Shown piece after piece: positions 15,708 through 24,629 of a stretch of 64,000 nucleotides of DNA. Positions within the stretch are counted from its first letter, which is position 1, and each line of letters starts with the position of its first letter. This stretch comes from UBA2108 sp002713215 (lineage in GTDB: Bacteria > Bacteroidota > Bacteroidia > Flavobacteriales_G > Salibacteraceae), in the NCBI GenBank assembly GCA_937891015.1, contig CALAPY010000062.1, forward strand, positions 36,633 through 100,632. Reading direction: 5' to 3'. The notes beneath the pieces were generated by a model. It was not told where the DNA came from. It ran no database searches and was given only the letters and a program-made list of their open reading frames with translations. A program made the position numbers and the translations under genes.

Positions 15708-16785
15708 TAATACCGTAGTAGGTTTTAATTTGATCGAAAGTAAATTCTTTTATGTCTTTTTCATCATGAACTGCCTTATACCATTCCAAGGTATAAGATA
15801 TTGCTTTCTTAGAATCGAATTGCGGAGTCCAATTTAATTCCTTTTTGGCTTTCTCAATATCAAGTCGAAGTAAATTAGCCTCGTGTGGCTGATTCTGATT
15901 GTGAGAAACTTTGTAGTTTCCGCTGCCCCAAATCCTTATGGCTTCTTTTATCAGCTCTTCCACATTCAACTGGTCTTCTACGTTAGGACCAAAATTATAT
16001 GCAGTAGCGTACTTTATTGGATCTTTATCCATATGAGCCCCCAGGGTCAGGTACCCATGCAAAGGTTCCAGTACATGTTGCCAGGGCCTTACAGCCTTTG
16101 GATTTCTTACGATAAGCATTTCGTTGTTAAACAGCGACCGAACCAAATCAGGGATGATTCTATTTCCTGACCAATCTCCACCGCCAATTACATTTCCGGA
16201 TCGTACGGTGGCAATGCTCTGTCTATGCAGATTATACTTATCGGGATTAAAAAAAGACGACCGGTATGAAGAAGTAAGCAATTCACAACAAGCTTTTGAA
16301 TTGGAGTAGGGGTCAAATCCGCCCATTCTTTCACTTTCTTCGTAAGGTTCTTCCCGCTCAAAGTTTTCGTAAACCTTGTCGGTGGTTATTACAATGGTCT
16401 TGCAGGGATAGTCCAGGCTTTTTAAGGAGTCCAGCACATGCAGCGTACCCATTACATTGGTTTGGTAGGTTTCTACCGGGTTTTTATACGACTCCAGCAC
16501 CAGGGCCTGAGCCGCCATATGAAAAATGAAATCGGGATTGAATTTGGTAATCTCCCGTTCTACTTTATCCCGGTTTCTAACATCTGCTATTACCGAATCG
16601 CAATACAATTCAGCTCTTACCTCGTGGTACAAAGCATTGTGTTCTATTGGAGGAAGGGCATAGCCTTTAACCTCGGCACCCAACAGCTTTAGCATAAGGG
16701 TCATCCAGGTTCCTTTAAATCCGGTGTGACCGGTTAGAAGAACTCGCTTTCCTTCGTATGTTGACTTTAATTCGTTAAAATTCAA
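15700..16785 (-). CDS. rfbG: CDP-glucose 4,6-dehydratase
   Basis: This 361-residue short-chain dehydrogenase has the NAD-binding motif LLTGHTGFKGTWM (18-25), TTDKVYEN (Thr134-Lys137) and the catalytic YSNSK (Tyr160, Lys164), and the family's typical length. It converts CDP-glucose to CDP-4-keto-6-deoxyglucose in the cytosol. It lies 24 bases after rfbF and overlaps the RmlC-like gene by eight bases, which fits the standard pathway order. The GFKGTW context and the rfbF neighbour separate it from dTDP-glucose dehydratases. Confidence 0.92.
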   Translation of the reverse strand: MNFNELKSTYEGKRVLLTGHTGFKGTWMTLMLKLLGAEVKGYALPPIEHNALYHEVRAELYCDSVIADVRNRDKVEREITKFNPDFIFHMAAQALVLESYKNPVETYQTNVMGTLHVLDSLKSLDYPCKTIVITTDKVYENFEREEPYEESERMGGFDPYSNSKACCELLTSSYRSSFFNPDKYNLHRQSIATVRSGNVIGGGDWSGNRIIPDLVRSLFNNEMLIVRNPKAVRPWQHVLEPLHGYLTLGAHMDKDPIKYATAYNFGPNVEDQLNVEELIKEAIRIWGSGNYKVSHNQNQPHEANLLRLDIEKAKKELNWTPQFDSKKAISYTLEWYKAVHDEKDIKEFTFDQIKTYYGINE

Positions 16786-16809
16786 AATACTCGCTTTAGT
16801 TAATTCTAA

Positions 16810-17583
16810 TTACCAACATTTCCATTTCGGATCTGAATCCCACATGGTATTCAAGTCCTGGTTATCGCGTAAGGTGTCCATGCATTTCCAAAATCCATGA
16901 TGGCGGTATGCTGCCAGCTGATTGTCTTTGGTTAAACCCTCAAGTGGAAAACGTTCCCACATAATATCATCGGAGTTATCGGGGAGGTAATTGAATACTT
17001 CCGGTTTTAGAATAAAAAAGCCCCCGTTAATCCAGGCGCCATCTTCCTTAGGCTTTTCAATAAATTCATTTACCATGTCATTTTCATCCAGGTCGATAAT
17101 TCCAAAACGACTTCCCGGTTGTACAATGCTCATGGTTGCATATCTATTATGACTTCGGTGAAAGGCTAGCTGATCGTCCATATTGATGTCACACACACCA
17201 TCGCCATAGGTGAGCATAAACTCTTCGTTACCAACATAAGACTGAACTCGTTTGAGTCGACCTGCTGTCATAGTCTCCAATCCGGTGTCAACCAGGGTAA
17301 CCTTTATGTTTTCAGCATTCGTTTGATGAACCTCGACCTGGTTATTGGATAAGTCCACGGTAACGTCACTATTGTGGGTAAAATAGTTCAGGAAATATTC
17401 CTTAATCATGTAACCCTTATAACCCAGGCAAATGATAAACTCGTTGTGGCCCCAGTGCGCGTACTGTTTCATGATGTGCCACAGTATGGGTTTGCCACCA
17501 ACTTCAATCATCGGTTTCGGGCGAAGGTGAGATTCTTCCGAAATTCGTGTTCCTTTACCACCTGCAAATACTACGACTTTCAT
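16810..17583 (-). CDS. rfbF: glucose-1-phosphate cytidylyltransferase
   Basis: The 257-residue nucleotidyltransferase starts MKVVVFAGGKGTRISEES (GGKGTR 8-13, RPKPM 21-25) and has LTYGDGVCDIN, where the metal-binding Asp lies. The length and the motif set are those of RfbF, which makes CDP-glucose from CTP and glucose-1-phosphate. It is first in a set of seven minus-strand genes with short gaps or overlaps, reading rfbF, rfbG, RmlC-like, TPR/MORN, two DUF3857 proteins and DUF4105. A TATATTTG box lies 30 bases upstream at 17613-17620. Confidence 0.93.
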   Translation of the reverse strand: MKVVVFAGGKGTRISEESHLRPKPMIEVGGKPILWHIMKQYAHWGHNEFIICLGYKGYMIKEYFLNYFTHNSDVTVDLSNNQVEVHQTNAENIKVTLVDTGLETMTAGRLKRVQSYVGNEEFMLTYGDGVCDINMDDQLAFHRSHNRYATMSIVQPGSRFGIIDLDENDMVNEFIEKPKEDGAWINGGFFILKPEVFNYLPDNSDDIMWERFPLEGLTKDNQLAAYRHHGFWKCMDTLRDNQDLNTMWDSDPKWKCW

Positions 17584-17612
17584 TTCTTGATTTAAGAGTT
17601 AGATTATAGTCA

Positions 17613-17620
17613 CAAATATA
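17613..17620 (-). promoter_or_regulatory. candidate -7 box TATATTTG of the rfbF operon
   Basis: TATATTTG on the minus strand matches TAnnTTTG, 29 bases before the rfbF ATG. A TTG lies about 24 bases further upstream, slightly farther than the usual -33 spacing. It is the only clear promoter seen for the seven-gene set. Confidence 0.5.
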
Positions 17621-17706
17621 TCAAAAAGGCTAGGTAAGGCTAGGCAACTTAACCTTTGTTAGCGATTAAATAATCATAGTTTTTCTGGCCTTTGAACCCT
17701 AAATAG

Positions 17707-19197
17707 TTATTTGGTTGCATTGCGAAGTGCTTCGTAGACTTTTAGGAGTCCTATTGCGTCACGCTCACAATATACAAGCAGGTTATCCAGTTGCTTTTCA
17801 ATTTCCGTTTTATCGGTCATAGAACGTAGCATTTGGTAGGTGGTAGCCGCCATTCTCCCTGATTGTATCTCCAGATTGCGGTAGTGGTGTTCTTTTGAAA
17901 TAGCCGGCAGTACATGCTTCATGCTATGGTATCCCTTCATTTGGGGTAAGTAGTAGTCCTTTTGCTTAATGGGGATAGAAAGGTCAATTATTTTGTTTTT
18001 GACATCCTTTAGGTCTTCCTCAAATTCAGGAAATTGATTGATGAGCCTGTTAATTATGTTTTTTTCGGTCAGTGGATCGTAAACCAGAATGGTGTTTACC
18101 CCGGAAGTAACCTCTAAAAGCCTTTGTGCAAATTCGAGACGAGGGTCGCGGTCTACCGGGCAGATATAACTTACGGGAATCGGTTTTTTACCTTCTGCTG
18201 CCATCTTAATGCCCGCAAATAGGAACGGAATAAGCTCAAATGGGCGGGAATTCCGGAATTGGGGGATAGCGGGGACAAATGCTTCGAAATCGATGAATAG
18301 AAGCGGGTAGTGGAAACCTTCTAAAAAACGTGCAATAGCATCAGTATTTATCCTGATTTTATTTTGACGCTGAATTTCCTGATTTGTAGAAAGTTCATGC
18401 TTCAATGGAATCTGATTGATTTTTTTAATTCCACTTTTCCAAAATTGAAAGGCAGCAACCTTTGAAAAGCCAACCAAATCAAAAACGGAATTTGAAGGTA
18501 CTTTGTCCCAGCATTGTTTTTGGTACGGACAGGGCCTCGGCTCTGTGCAGTGCTGACCGATTTCAATTTTCGGCTTATTGAAACTGTTTAAGGCCTTGAT
18601 CTGCTCATTCACGTCCTGTTTTATTTTGGGCAGCAAACGGGTTACTTTTTGAGTAACATTGGTTGGTTTAAATAGCTTGTTACGATTAATGTCTCCTTGT
18701 CTTACGTATTTGTTGTCAATAACTAAAAACGCAATTTTAGAGAGCTTAAATCCGGCTTGTTCAATAACCCAATACTGATAGGCAGCATTTATCAGGTTCT
18801 GCTCTGAGACTCGCGTTGCATTTTTAACGATATAAGCTTCCCAGGCGTCTCCCTTTTTGGATAATATGTGAATATCGCAGAGCAAATCGTTGTACTGAAA
18901 CGTTGCGTGATACAGGGTAGTGATTCCCTTTTGAACTTGTTCTTTCGTTTTCTTTAGTGACTGGCTCCAGTCTTTCTCGTTATCAGTGTTTTGAACGTGA
19001 CAATTAACTCCTCCTGGAAATTGTTTAAAGGCTAATTCCTGAATAGGATTTCCAATGGTTCTGAAAATCTGAGTTTGCTTCTCAATTTCAGGGTTTACTA
19101 TGGGTTGGTTTCGATGGTACCACAAGTGTTTCTTACATTGCCAACCTCGGGCAAATGAAGTTTTGGTTAAGGATTTTTCAAATAGAATATCAACCAT
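17707..19197 (-). CDS. DUF2779 protein: Cas4-like Fe-S nuclease fused to a DEDD-type exonuclease fold
   Basis: A 496-residue cytosolic protein in two halves. The first resembles PD-(D/E)XK nucleases of the Cas4/AddB type: Asp108, Glu120 and Lys125 in LCDIHILSKKGDAWEAYIVK form the expected D...ExK motif, and Cys21, Cys217, Cys223 and Cys229 (C...CxxxxxCxxxxxC) are placed as in a 4Fe-4S cluster clamp. The second half is annotated as DUF2779 and resembles RNase H-fold exonucleases: LLFIDFEAF (Asp303, Glu305), LVYDPLTE (Asp374) and YCERDAIGLL (Asp480). It is likely a DNA-processing enzyme, but its role is not established. It is a single gene with its own TAAGTTTG box; no cas genes are nearby. Confidence 0.75.
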   Translation of the reverse strand: MVDILFEKSLTKTSFARGWQCKKHLWYHRNQPIVNPEIEKQTQIFRTIGNPIQELAFKQFPGGVNCHVQNTDNEKDWSQSLKKTKEQVQKGITTLYHATFQYNDLLCDIHILSKKGDAWEAYIVKNATRVSEQNLINAAYQYWVIEQAGFKLSKIAFLVIDNKYVRQGDINRNKLFKPTNVTQKVTRLLPKIKQDVNEQIKALNSFNKPKIEIGQHCTEPRPCPYQKQCWDKVPSNSVFDLVGFSKVAAFQFWKSGIKKINQIPLKHELSTNQEIQRQNKIRINTDAIARFLEGFHYPLLFIDFEAFVPAIPQFRNSRPFELIPFLFAGIKMAAEGKKPIPVSYICPVDRDPRLEFAQRLLEVTSGVNTILVYDPLTEKNIINRLINQFPEFEEDLKDVKNKIIDLSIPIKQKDYYLPQMKGYHSMKHVLPAISKEHHYRNLEIQSGRMAATTYQMLRSMTDKTEIEKQLDNLLVYCERDAIGLLKVYEALRNATK

Positions 19198-19208
19198 TTC
19201 AATTCCAA

Positions 19209-19216
19209 CAAACTTA
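19209..19216 (-). promoter_or_regulatory. candidate -7 box TAAGTTTG of the DUF2779 gene
   Basis: TAAGTTTG on the minus strand ends 11 bases before ATG 19197, which would give a 5' leader of only a few bases. Confidence 0.45.
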
Positions 19217-19277
19217 GTGCATGATGACCTTGTGAAGAAAAAAGAAATTTGGACTGTCGGTAGAAGAGGAGTACCTA

Positions 19278-22200
19278 TTAATTCAACAGGTAACCGATTC
19301 GCTTAATTGAATCTAATTCTGCCCTATAACTGCTTTCACTTATTTTTTTGTTGTTTTTGTAATAGTTGTCCCACACAAACCAATCAGTGGTTTCAACATA
19401 TTCAGTCATAATTCCCTTAACGTATACCTGGTCACGAGAAATGCTGTAGATCTTTTTGCCTTGATCGAGGTGTTTAATTCTTGGCAACAGGTAAACATTA
19501 AAAGTACTGTCGGTGGATACTAAATCTCCGCCATCGGTACGCATGCCCAATGCGGAAGAAATAATATCGTTAAAGTCATTCTTTTGTTCGGCAGCTTCAG
19601 CCATGTTCTCATCAATTTTCTTTTTATCCTGGCCTGTTAGGGCAACCCGGGCATTAAAGATTTCGTTAAGTGAGAGCGTTACATCCTGAATTTTTGCTCT
19701 TCGTTCTCCCTGTATTCCAGAAATGGCATTGTGAAAAGTACCCATGAAAACCGACTTCTGTGCCTGGCTTTGGTTCTGACTTCTTTTTTGAGCTGCTTCT
19801 TTTGCTGCACCAGCAGACGATGTGTATTCTTTGTATCCTTTCTCAGAGGTAAACTCGGCTTTTGCAAGGACCGTTTTAGATTTAAGTTGGTATTCTTTTT
19901 TCTTTTTCTTGTCGGGCTTTTCTTCTTCTATAAATAGGTCAGCAATGAAGGATTCTGTAATTGAACCCACTTCGACAAACTCATCCAATTGGGGGTCATA
20001 GGCGATTCTGGCATAGGGTTTAGAGAAAACTTTATTGTTTATGTTCTTCTCATTTTTATTGACAAGTAATAGATTTAGGCTTTTTACCTTTTTGTCGATT
20101 AACCTCTCTTTCTCCTTGGAGGTATTGGTACTCACAGCTGCAAATGTGCTTTGATAACCTTCTTTGATCACCTGCATACGATAGTCTTTTTGATACTCCA
20201 GCTTAATGTTATACTTTCCTTTTTTGTCCGAGTATACAGTATCAACTACAACTCCATTGGAGGTGACAATAATCTGAGCATCACCAATGTTCCTTCCTTT
20301 TTGGTCTTTTGCTCTACCTTCCACAGCCAGGTATTGATTATCAGGTGTCGAATTCAATTTTTTAGCATACAATTTTGGTGTTTCATCATCAGTAACAAAA
20401 CGGTTGGTCGATGGGTCATACGTAATTTTTTGCCAATGGTCGTCAAATGCAGCAGGGTTAATTCCAACGTTGGAAGTGGTATATGTTTTTAAGTCGGGAA
20501 GCACCAAAATCTCGCTTTTAGGTTCAAGCGAATCAGGGTAGATGGTGTTGATGTCAGCGGTAACAGGATATAAACCCTTGCCCTCGACTTTTAAAACCAT
20601 TTCTCTTTGAACAGGAAGGCCCATATTAAAATTACCCGCACTATCGGTTTTTCCCTCCCCAACTTTTTTCTTTCCTTCATATAGTGCAACACTGGCACCA
20701 GCCACAGGCTGATTCCTTTCGTCATTTACCTTTCCGGCAAGTCTCATATCGGGCTGCTTAGGTTTGTTTTTTTCGGCTTCCAATCTCTTAGCTTCCTCAA
20801 TTTGAGCTAATGTTACAGCAGGAATTTCAGGTTCAACAGGTTCCTTGTATTCTATAATTGCCAATGCAAATTGGTCAAACACGGCTGGATCTTCGACAAA
20901 CTCCTTGACGGTATCATTAAAATAATACGCCATAGATTCGTTTTGTTCTAGCATCTCCTGACGCATTCTATACCGGTTTCCTTCTTCATCCGAAATCTCC
21001 ATATCTGAATGCAATATTTCCAGGTTCGTACTTGGATGATCTTCCAGATCTGAACCATCCATTCCTTCTGGTACATGGGTATCGAACTTAATTTGTGTAG
21101 CAAAATATTCGTCTGCTTCTACTTCAAGAAAATAGACTTTATTGAGACCTAGGGTAGCGGAATACCGGCCTTTTTTATCCGTGCTAAAGGACGAAGTCAT
21201 TGCTCGATCTTTATTTAAGATACGTACGCGAGCATTCGGTACCGATTTTCCATTTCTACTGGGATCTATCACAGCACCACGAATGGTAACAAAGTTCTTG
21301 CTTACTGCGGTATCCGGAACTTCAATAGGGGTATTAAGCTCCGCAATAAAATAGTCTTTGGTAACACTATCATTCACAAATGATTGGTCATTGTTGCTGT
21401 AGTAATATTTGTACATCGGATACTGAAATGCTTTGGGGTTTATATCCGATCGGTCACGGCTTATCAACTCAACATTGGCTTTAACTTCGTTTTTCTTATC
21501 TGTATTGTCGACATCCATGTTGGTGTTGAAAGAGACATAGCTATCGTGATAGTCATTGGTTTTAAACCTAACATGGACAATGGATTGATAGGGTAGATCA
21601 ACTTTAAAGTAATTGGAATCAACCACTACCTCTTCGACCAAAACATCGCCGTCGCGAACCTGAATATTGGTATTTTTAAAAGCGGTTCCTTCGCGAGAAG
21701 TCAAATAGCCACTAAACTGCATGCGCCGATTTCCAACCATCAATTCGTTGGTAAATCGTGTTGCCACTGCTGGGTTTTCAACAAAATCATCGCTTCCCTC
21801 AAAGTGTTCTACCCGGGCAATTGGTTTGTCAAATGCATCTTCGTTAACGGTAGTATCCACTTTATTTACAAGTGTAAAATCCTGTTTAACAACATAGTCG
21901 TTACCTGAATTGCTCTCCGGTTTTACCTTGGTGTTGACCATGGCAAAGGATTCATAGTGGTTGTCTGAAACGAATTTCAACTTAACCTTGTTCATCAAGG
22001 GTAAGGAAATTTTATAAGAACCATCTTCGTTCGATTGAGTTTCTGCCAATAAAAAGCCTAAAGTATCTTCCGCCAGGATTCGCACCCTGAATGTATCGAC
22101 TAGTGTATCCTGAAAAACTCCGGACACATACATTTCTCCAACATTTGGTTTTATAACCTCATCCAAATAGGCAGTTACACTTTCCACATCCTCAATAAAC

Positions 22201-22658
22201 ATGTCCAGCGATTTATCAAAGTAGATAACGTAAAATGGATGCCGCTGTATGGCACGGCGGTTAACGTCTGCCGTACTATCAAAAAGTGTGACCACCAGCG
22301 TTGGGCCGTACAAATCTTTATAGAGTTTGCTTTTAGGAACCTCTGTTTTTATTAAATCGAAAGACTTAAGGTAACCCTTTGCAACGTAGTGCATCCGGTA
22401 ATTTTGGTTGTACTCAAATTCATATTTGAATTTACCCTTTTTATCTGTTTTAATGGTGTCCAGTGCTAGGCGCCCCGTGCTATCGGTAATTATGATAGAA
22501 ATACTATCCAGTATCTTGTTATTTGCATTTTTAACCTTACCCGAAATGGTAAGCTTGCCCTGTTCTACCGGTGGATGGTAAGAAAATGAAAGCAGAAGGC
22601 TCGATAAGACTATCAAAGCAATTCCTAATGGCGACAGTTGAGCAATATAAGCCTTCAT
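19278..22658 (-). CDS. large secreted protein with six carboxypeptidase-regulatory-like composite repeats
   Basis: ATG 22658 is preferred to TTG 22688, giving 1126 residues with a lysine-containing signal segment and a hydrophobic core (about 8-25). The chain is built from repeating units: a beta-sandwich resembling the carboxypeptidase regulatory domain (ISGKVKNANNKILDSISIII and five later copies), followed by a short module with the pattern P-x-x-x-I-x-Y-D-x(5-6)-F-V-E-D, for example FYVIYFDKSLDMFIED, ARVEHFEGSDDFVEN, YKYYYSNNDQSFVND, MAYYFNDTVKEFVED, QKITYDPSTNRFVTD and ARIAYDPQLDEFVEV. A Lys/Gln/Ala-rich low-complexity stretch follows, then an unrecognised C-terminal region. It has no T9SS tail. 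It is probably periplasmic or anchored in the outer membrane. Function unknown. Confidence 0.75.
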   Translation of the reverse strand: MKAYIAQLSPLGIALIVLSSLLLSFSYHPPVEQGKLTISGKVKNANNKILDSISIIITDSTGRLALDTIKTDKKGKFKYEFEYNQNYRMHYVAKGYLKSFDLIKTEVPKSKLYKDLYGPTLVVTLFDSTADVNRRAIQRHPFYVIYFDKSLDMFIEDVESVTAYLDEVIKPNVGEMYVSGVFQDTLVDTFRVRILAEDTLGFLLAETQSNEDGSYKISLPLMNKVKLKFVSDNHYESFAMVNTKVKPESNSGNDYVVKQDFTLVNKVDTTVNEDAFDKPIARVEHFEGSDDFVENPAVATRFTNELMVGNRRMQFSGYLTSREGTAFKNTNIQVRDGDVLVEEVVVDSNYFKVDLPYQSIVHVRFKTNDYHDSYVSFNTNMDVDNTDKKNEVKANVELISRDRSDINPKAFQYPMYKYYYSNNDQSFVNDSVTKDYFIAELNTPIEVPDTAVSKNFVTIRGAVIDPSRNGKSVPNARVRILNKDRAMTSSFSTDKKGRYSATLGLNKVYFLEVEADEYFATQIKFDTHVPEGMDGSDLEDHPSTNLEILHSDMEISDEEGNRYRMRQEMLEQNESMAYYFNDTVKEFVEDPAVFDQFALAIIEYKEPVEPEIPAVTLAQIEEAKRLEAEKNKPKQPDMRLAGKVNDERNQPVAGASVALYEGKKKVGEGKTDSAGNFNMGLPVQREMVLKVEGKGLYPVTADINTIYPDSLEPKSEILVLPDLKTYTTSNVGINPAAFDDHWQKITYDPSTNRFVTDDETPKLYAKKLNSTPDNQYLAVEGRAKDQKGRNIGDAQIIVTSNGVVVDTVYSDKKGKYNIKLEYQKDYRMQVIKEGYQSTFAAVSTNTSKEKERLIDKKVKSLNLLLVNKNEKNINNKVFSKPYARIAYDPQLDEFVEVGSITESFIADLFIEEEKPDKKKKKEYQLKSKTVLAKAEFTSEKGYKEYTSSAGAAKEAAQKRSQNQSQAQKSVFMGTFHNAISGIQGERRAKIQDVTLSLNEIFNARVALTGQDKKKIDENMAEAAEQKNDFNDIISSALGMRTDGGDLVSTDSTFNVYLLPRIKHLDQGKKIYSISRDQVYVKGIMTEYVETTDWFVWDNYYKNNKKISESSYRAELDSIKRIGYLLN

Positions 22659-22668
22659 GAGAATAACC

Positions 22669-22676
22669 CAAAAGTA
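22669..22676 (-). promoter_or_regulatory. candidate -7 box TACTTTTG of the six-repeat gene
   Basis: TACTTTTG on the minus strand ends ten bases before ATG 22658. It supports that start, since the TTG alternative lies upstream of the box. Confidence 0.45.
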
Positions 22677-22710
22677 TAAAAATAGCAAGATAATTTACAC
22701 GAGATTCGCA

Positions 22711-24135
22711 TTAGTTCTTATCACGAATCGGTTGATCCCAATCCCAAATATCTTCCTTTTTAGTTGTCTGACTATCAAAAAGATATTTAAATAGTAATTC
22801 TATTCCTCCACCGGGTTCCTGTGCTGGCGATTGTAATATTGTTCCATCTTTACCAATTAAGTAATACAATGGAAGGCCCGAAACGCTGTAATCGTCCCTG
22901 AGTTTAAGATTACCACTGCCATTTAAAAAGGTCCAGTTGTAACCATTTGTTTTAAGTAGCTGGTTGGTAGGGTTTTCACCCTCATCCACGTTGATGCTCA
23001 CAACTTCAATGCTGTCTTTGTATTGCGTATAAAAGCTGTTCATTAACACCATGGCCTTTTTACACGACGGGCAGTTATTTGACCAGAATCCAAGATAGAC
23101 ATACTTCCCCTTAAAGGCATTAAGACTTACTAAATTACTGTCTTGGTTTTCCAGTTTGAATGGTGGTGCTTTCGAACCAACTTTTAGTTTGTTTAGTATG
23201 TAGGTATAGTATTGGCAAGTCCGGTACACGTTATTAAACCTGGTGGTTTCTGCTAACGTGTCGAGCAGGAGGATCAGCTTTTTGCGTTGATAACGTTGTG
23301 ATAGCTGACTTTCCCTAAAGAGTTCTTTGGCCATAACCATCTCCAGCGATTCTTCTGATTGCATAAAATCATTTCGTCTGAATAAGAGCTTTAAACTATC
23401 AAGATCGGTATTTTCAATTGAATTAACCAGCCAGTTAATATCGTCGTTCGACATATATCGATTGAGCCATTTGCCATAGAATTCAGTAAAAAGTTCGGTG
23501 TAGGCCTCGTTTTGTAATTCATACCTTTCTTCAATGTATTCCTTAAAAATTTCTTTTTTGGAATAGCGGGCAAAAAGCATCTGCCTGGCAAGCATAAATC
23601 GTTTGTAGTCTGTAAGGTAGTCCGATTGGGTACTATCAATGTTTAGTCTTCTTTCGAGAATGGGTATTTTCGGTTTAATTCTATTATTTAAGTAATCAAC
23701 ATAAAACTCACGTTGATAATTAGATAAAATCCTATTTATTTCAATAATCTTGAAGTTAAGACTATCCGTATCCTGTTCTAAAAAATCAAAAGTCAGGTAT
23801 TTATTTGGGCTTAACGGAGGGGCAGATTTAGGGTTGAACTCGTTCAAATTTACCTTGTAATTACCCTTCGGTGTAATGTAAAAATTAGCCTTATAATCTT
23901 TTATTCTAAGTGAAATACGCCTAGTGATCTTGGTTTTATAGTTAAAACTAAAGCTACCATCTTCTTTGATAACCTGAGCTTCAATTACATCGGGCAGTTG
24001 GTTGAATAGATCGTAGTAGGCAACCAATTCAATTTTTTTTCCCTTGTAGGCCTTACAGTGGCCCGAAATGGTCACTGAGTAGATAGGCTGAACTCCAATC
24101 AGCAATAAAAAAAACAGGATAGAGATGTGTTTCAT
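22711..24135 (-). CDS. TlpA-like periplasmic thiol-disulfide protein
   Basis: The 474-residue protein has a signal peptide (to YSVTISG), an N-terminal beta domain of the DUF4369 kind seen in Bacteroidota TlpA proteins, a helical middle part, and a C-terminal thioredoxin fold (about 325-460). The active site is FWSNNCPSCKKAM, a CPSC motif at 355-358, with the cis-Pro loop in VSGLPLYYLIG. Such proteins reduce or oxidise cysteines in the periplasm, often in cytochrome maturation or stress responses; the partner is unknown. The ATG overlaps the stop of coaD by four bases, so both genes share a transcript although their roles differ. Confidence 0.85.
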   Translation of the reverse strand: MKHISILFFLLLIGVQPIYSVTISGHCKAYKGKKIELVAYYDLFNQLPDVIEAQVIKEDGSFSFNYKTKITRRISLRIKDYKANFYITPKGNYKVNLNEFNPKSAPPLSPNKYLTFDFLEQDTDSLNFKIIEINRILSNYQREFYVDYLNNRIKPKIPILERRLNIDSTQSDYLTDYKRFMLARQMLFARYSKKEIFKEYIEERYELQNEAYTELFTEFYGKWLNRYMSNDDINWLVNSIENTDLDSLKLLFRRNDFMQSEESLEMVMAKELFRESQLSQRYQRKKLILLLDTLAETTRFNNVYRTCQYYTYILNKLKVGSKAPPFKLENQDSNLVSLNAFKGKYVYLGFWSNNCPSCKKAMVLMNSFYTQYKDSIEVVSINVDEGENPTNQLLKTNGYNWTFLNGSGNLKLRDDYSVSGLPLYYLIGKDGTILQSPAQEPGGGIELLFKYLFDSQTTKKEDIWDWDQPIRDKN

Positions 24136-24590
24136 TTCAGTTTAAAGGATGAAGGTACAAACTGTTTTATATCTCCATTATTACGAATGATGTCCCTTAC
24201 AACGGAAGAAGTGATTGCTGAGTATTTGGGCTCGCTAATTAGAAAGATGGATTCTATATCAGGGTGCATGGCCTGGTTCATTAAGGCAATGTTCCTTTCA
24301 AATTCAAAATCAGCTGCAACCCGTAGCCCCCTTAGAATAAACGAGGCATTCTTTTTTCTACAATAGTCTACGGTTAAGCCTGTATAATGGTCAATTTCAA
24401 TTTTCGGCTCATTCTCAAAACACTTGATTAAACCCCCAATTCGGTCTTCGAGACTAAACATGTATTGTTTACTGGAATTGACACCAATGGCAATTACTAT
24501 TTTATCAAAAAGCGGCAAGGCCCTTCTAATGATTGATTCGTGACCGACTGTAATCGGATCAAAGCTTCCCGGAAATATTGCAATCTTCAT
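24132..24590 (-). CDS. coaD: phosphopantetheine adenylyltransferase
   Basis: This 152-residue enzyme has the nucleotidyltransferase motifs FPGSFDPITVGHESII (His18 region) and SSVVRDIIRNNGD close to the C-terminus, at the usual family length. It makes dephospho-CoA from phosphopantetheine and ATP in the cytosol. It is preceded by its own TAATTTTG box (24610-24617) and overlaps the following TlpA-like gene (ATGA). Confidence 0.95.
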   Translation of the reverse strand: MKIAIFPGSFDPITVGHESIIRRALPLFDKIVIAIGVNSSKQYMFSLEDRIGGLIKCFENEPKIEIDHYTGLTVDYCRKKNASFILRGLRVAADFEFERNIALMNQAMHPDIESIFLISEPKYSAITSSVVRDIIRNNGDIKQFVPSSFKLK

Positions 24591-24609
24591 GTATACGTTT
24601 TGTACATTA

Positions 24610-24617
24610 CAAAATTA
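24610..24617 (-). promoter_or_regulatory. candidate -7 box TAATTTTG of coaD
   Basis: TAATTTTG on the minus strand lies 19 bases before the coaD ATG and after the stop of rsmD, so coaD-tlpA is likely its own transcript. Confidence 0.5.
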
Positions 24618-24629
24618 GTCATCCAGTCA

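Noticed and set aside
17707..19197. Calling the DUF2779 gene cas4
   Set aside because: Only the first half resembles Cas4, there are no other cas genes, and the second half is a different nuclease fold.
19731..19937. Plus-strand ORF rich in Phe, Leu and Cys
   Set aside because: It is the reverse of the Lys/Gln/Glu-rich part of the six-repeat protein; the hydrophobic look is a by-product.
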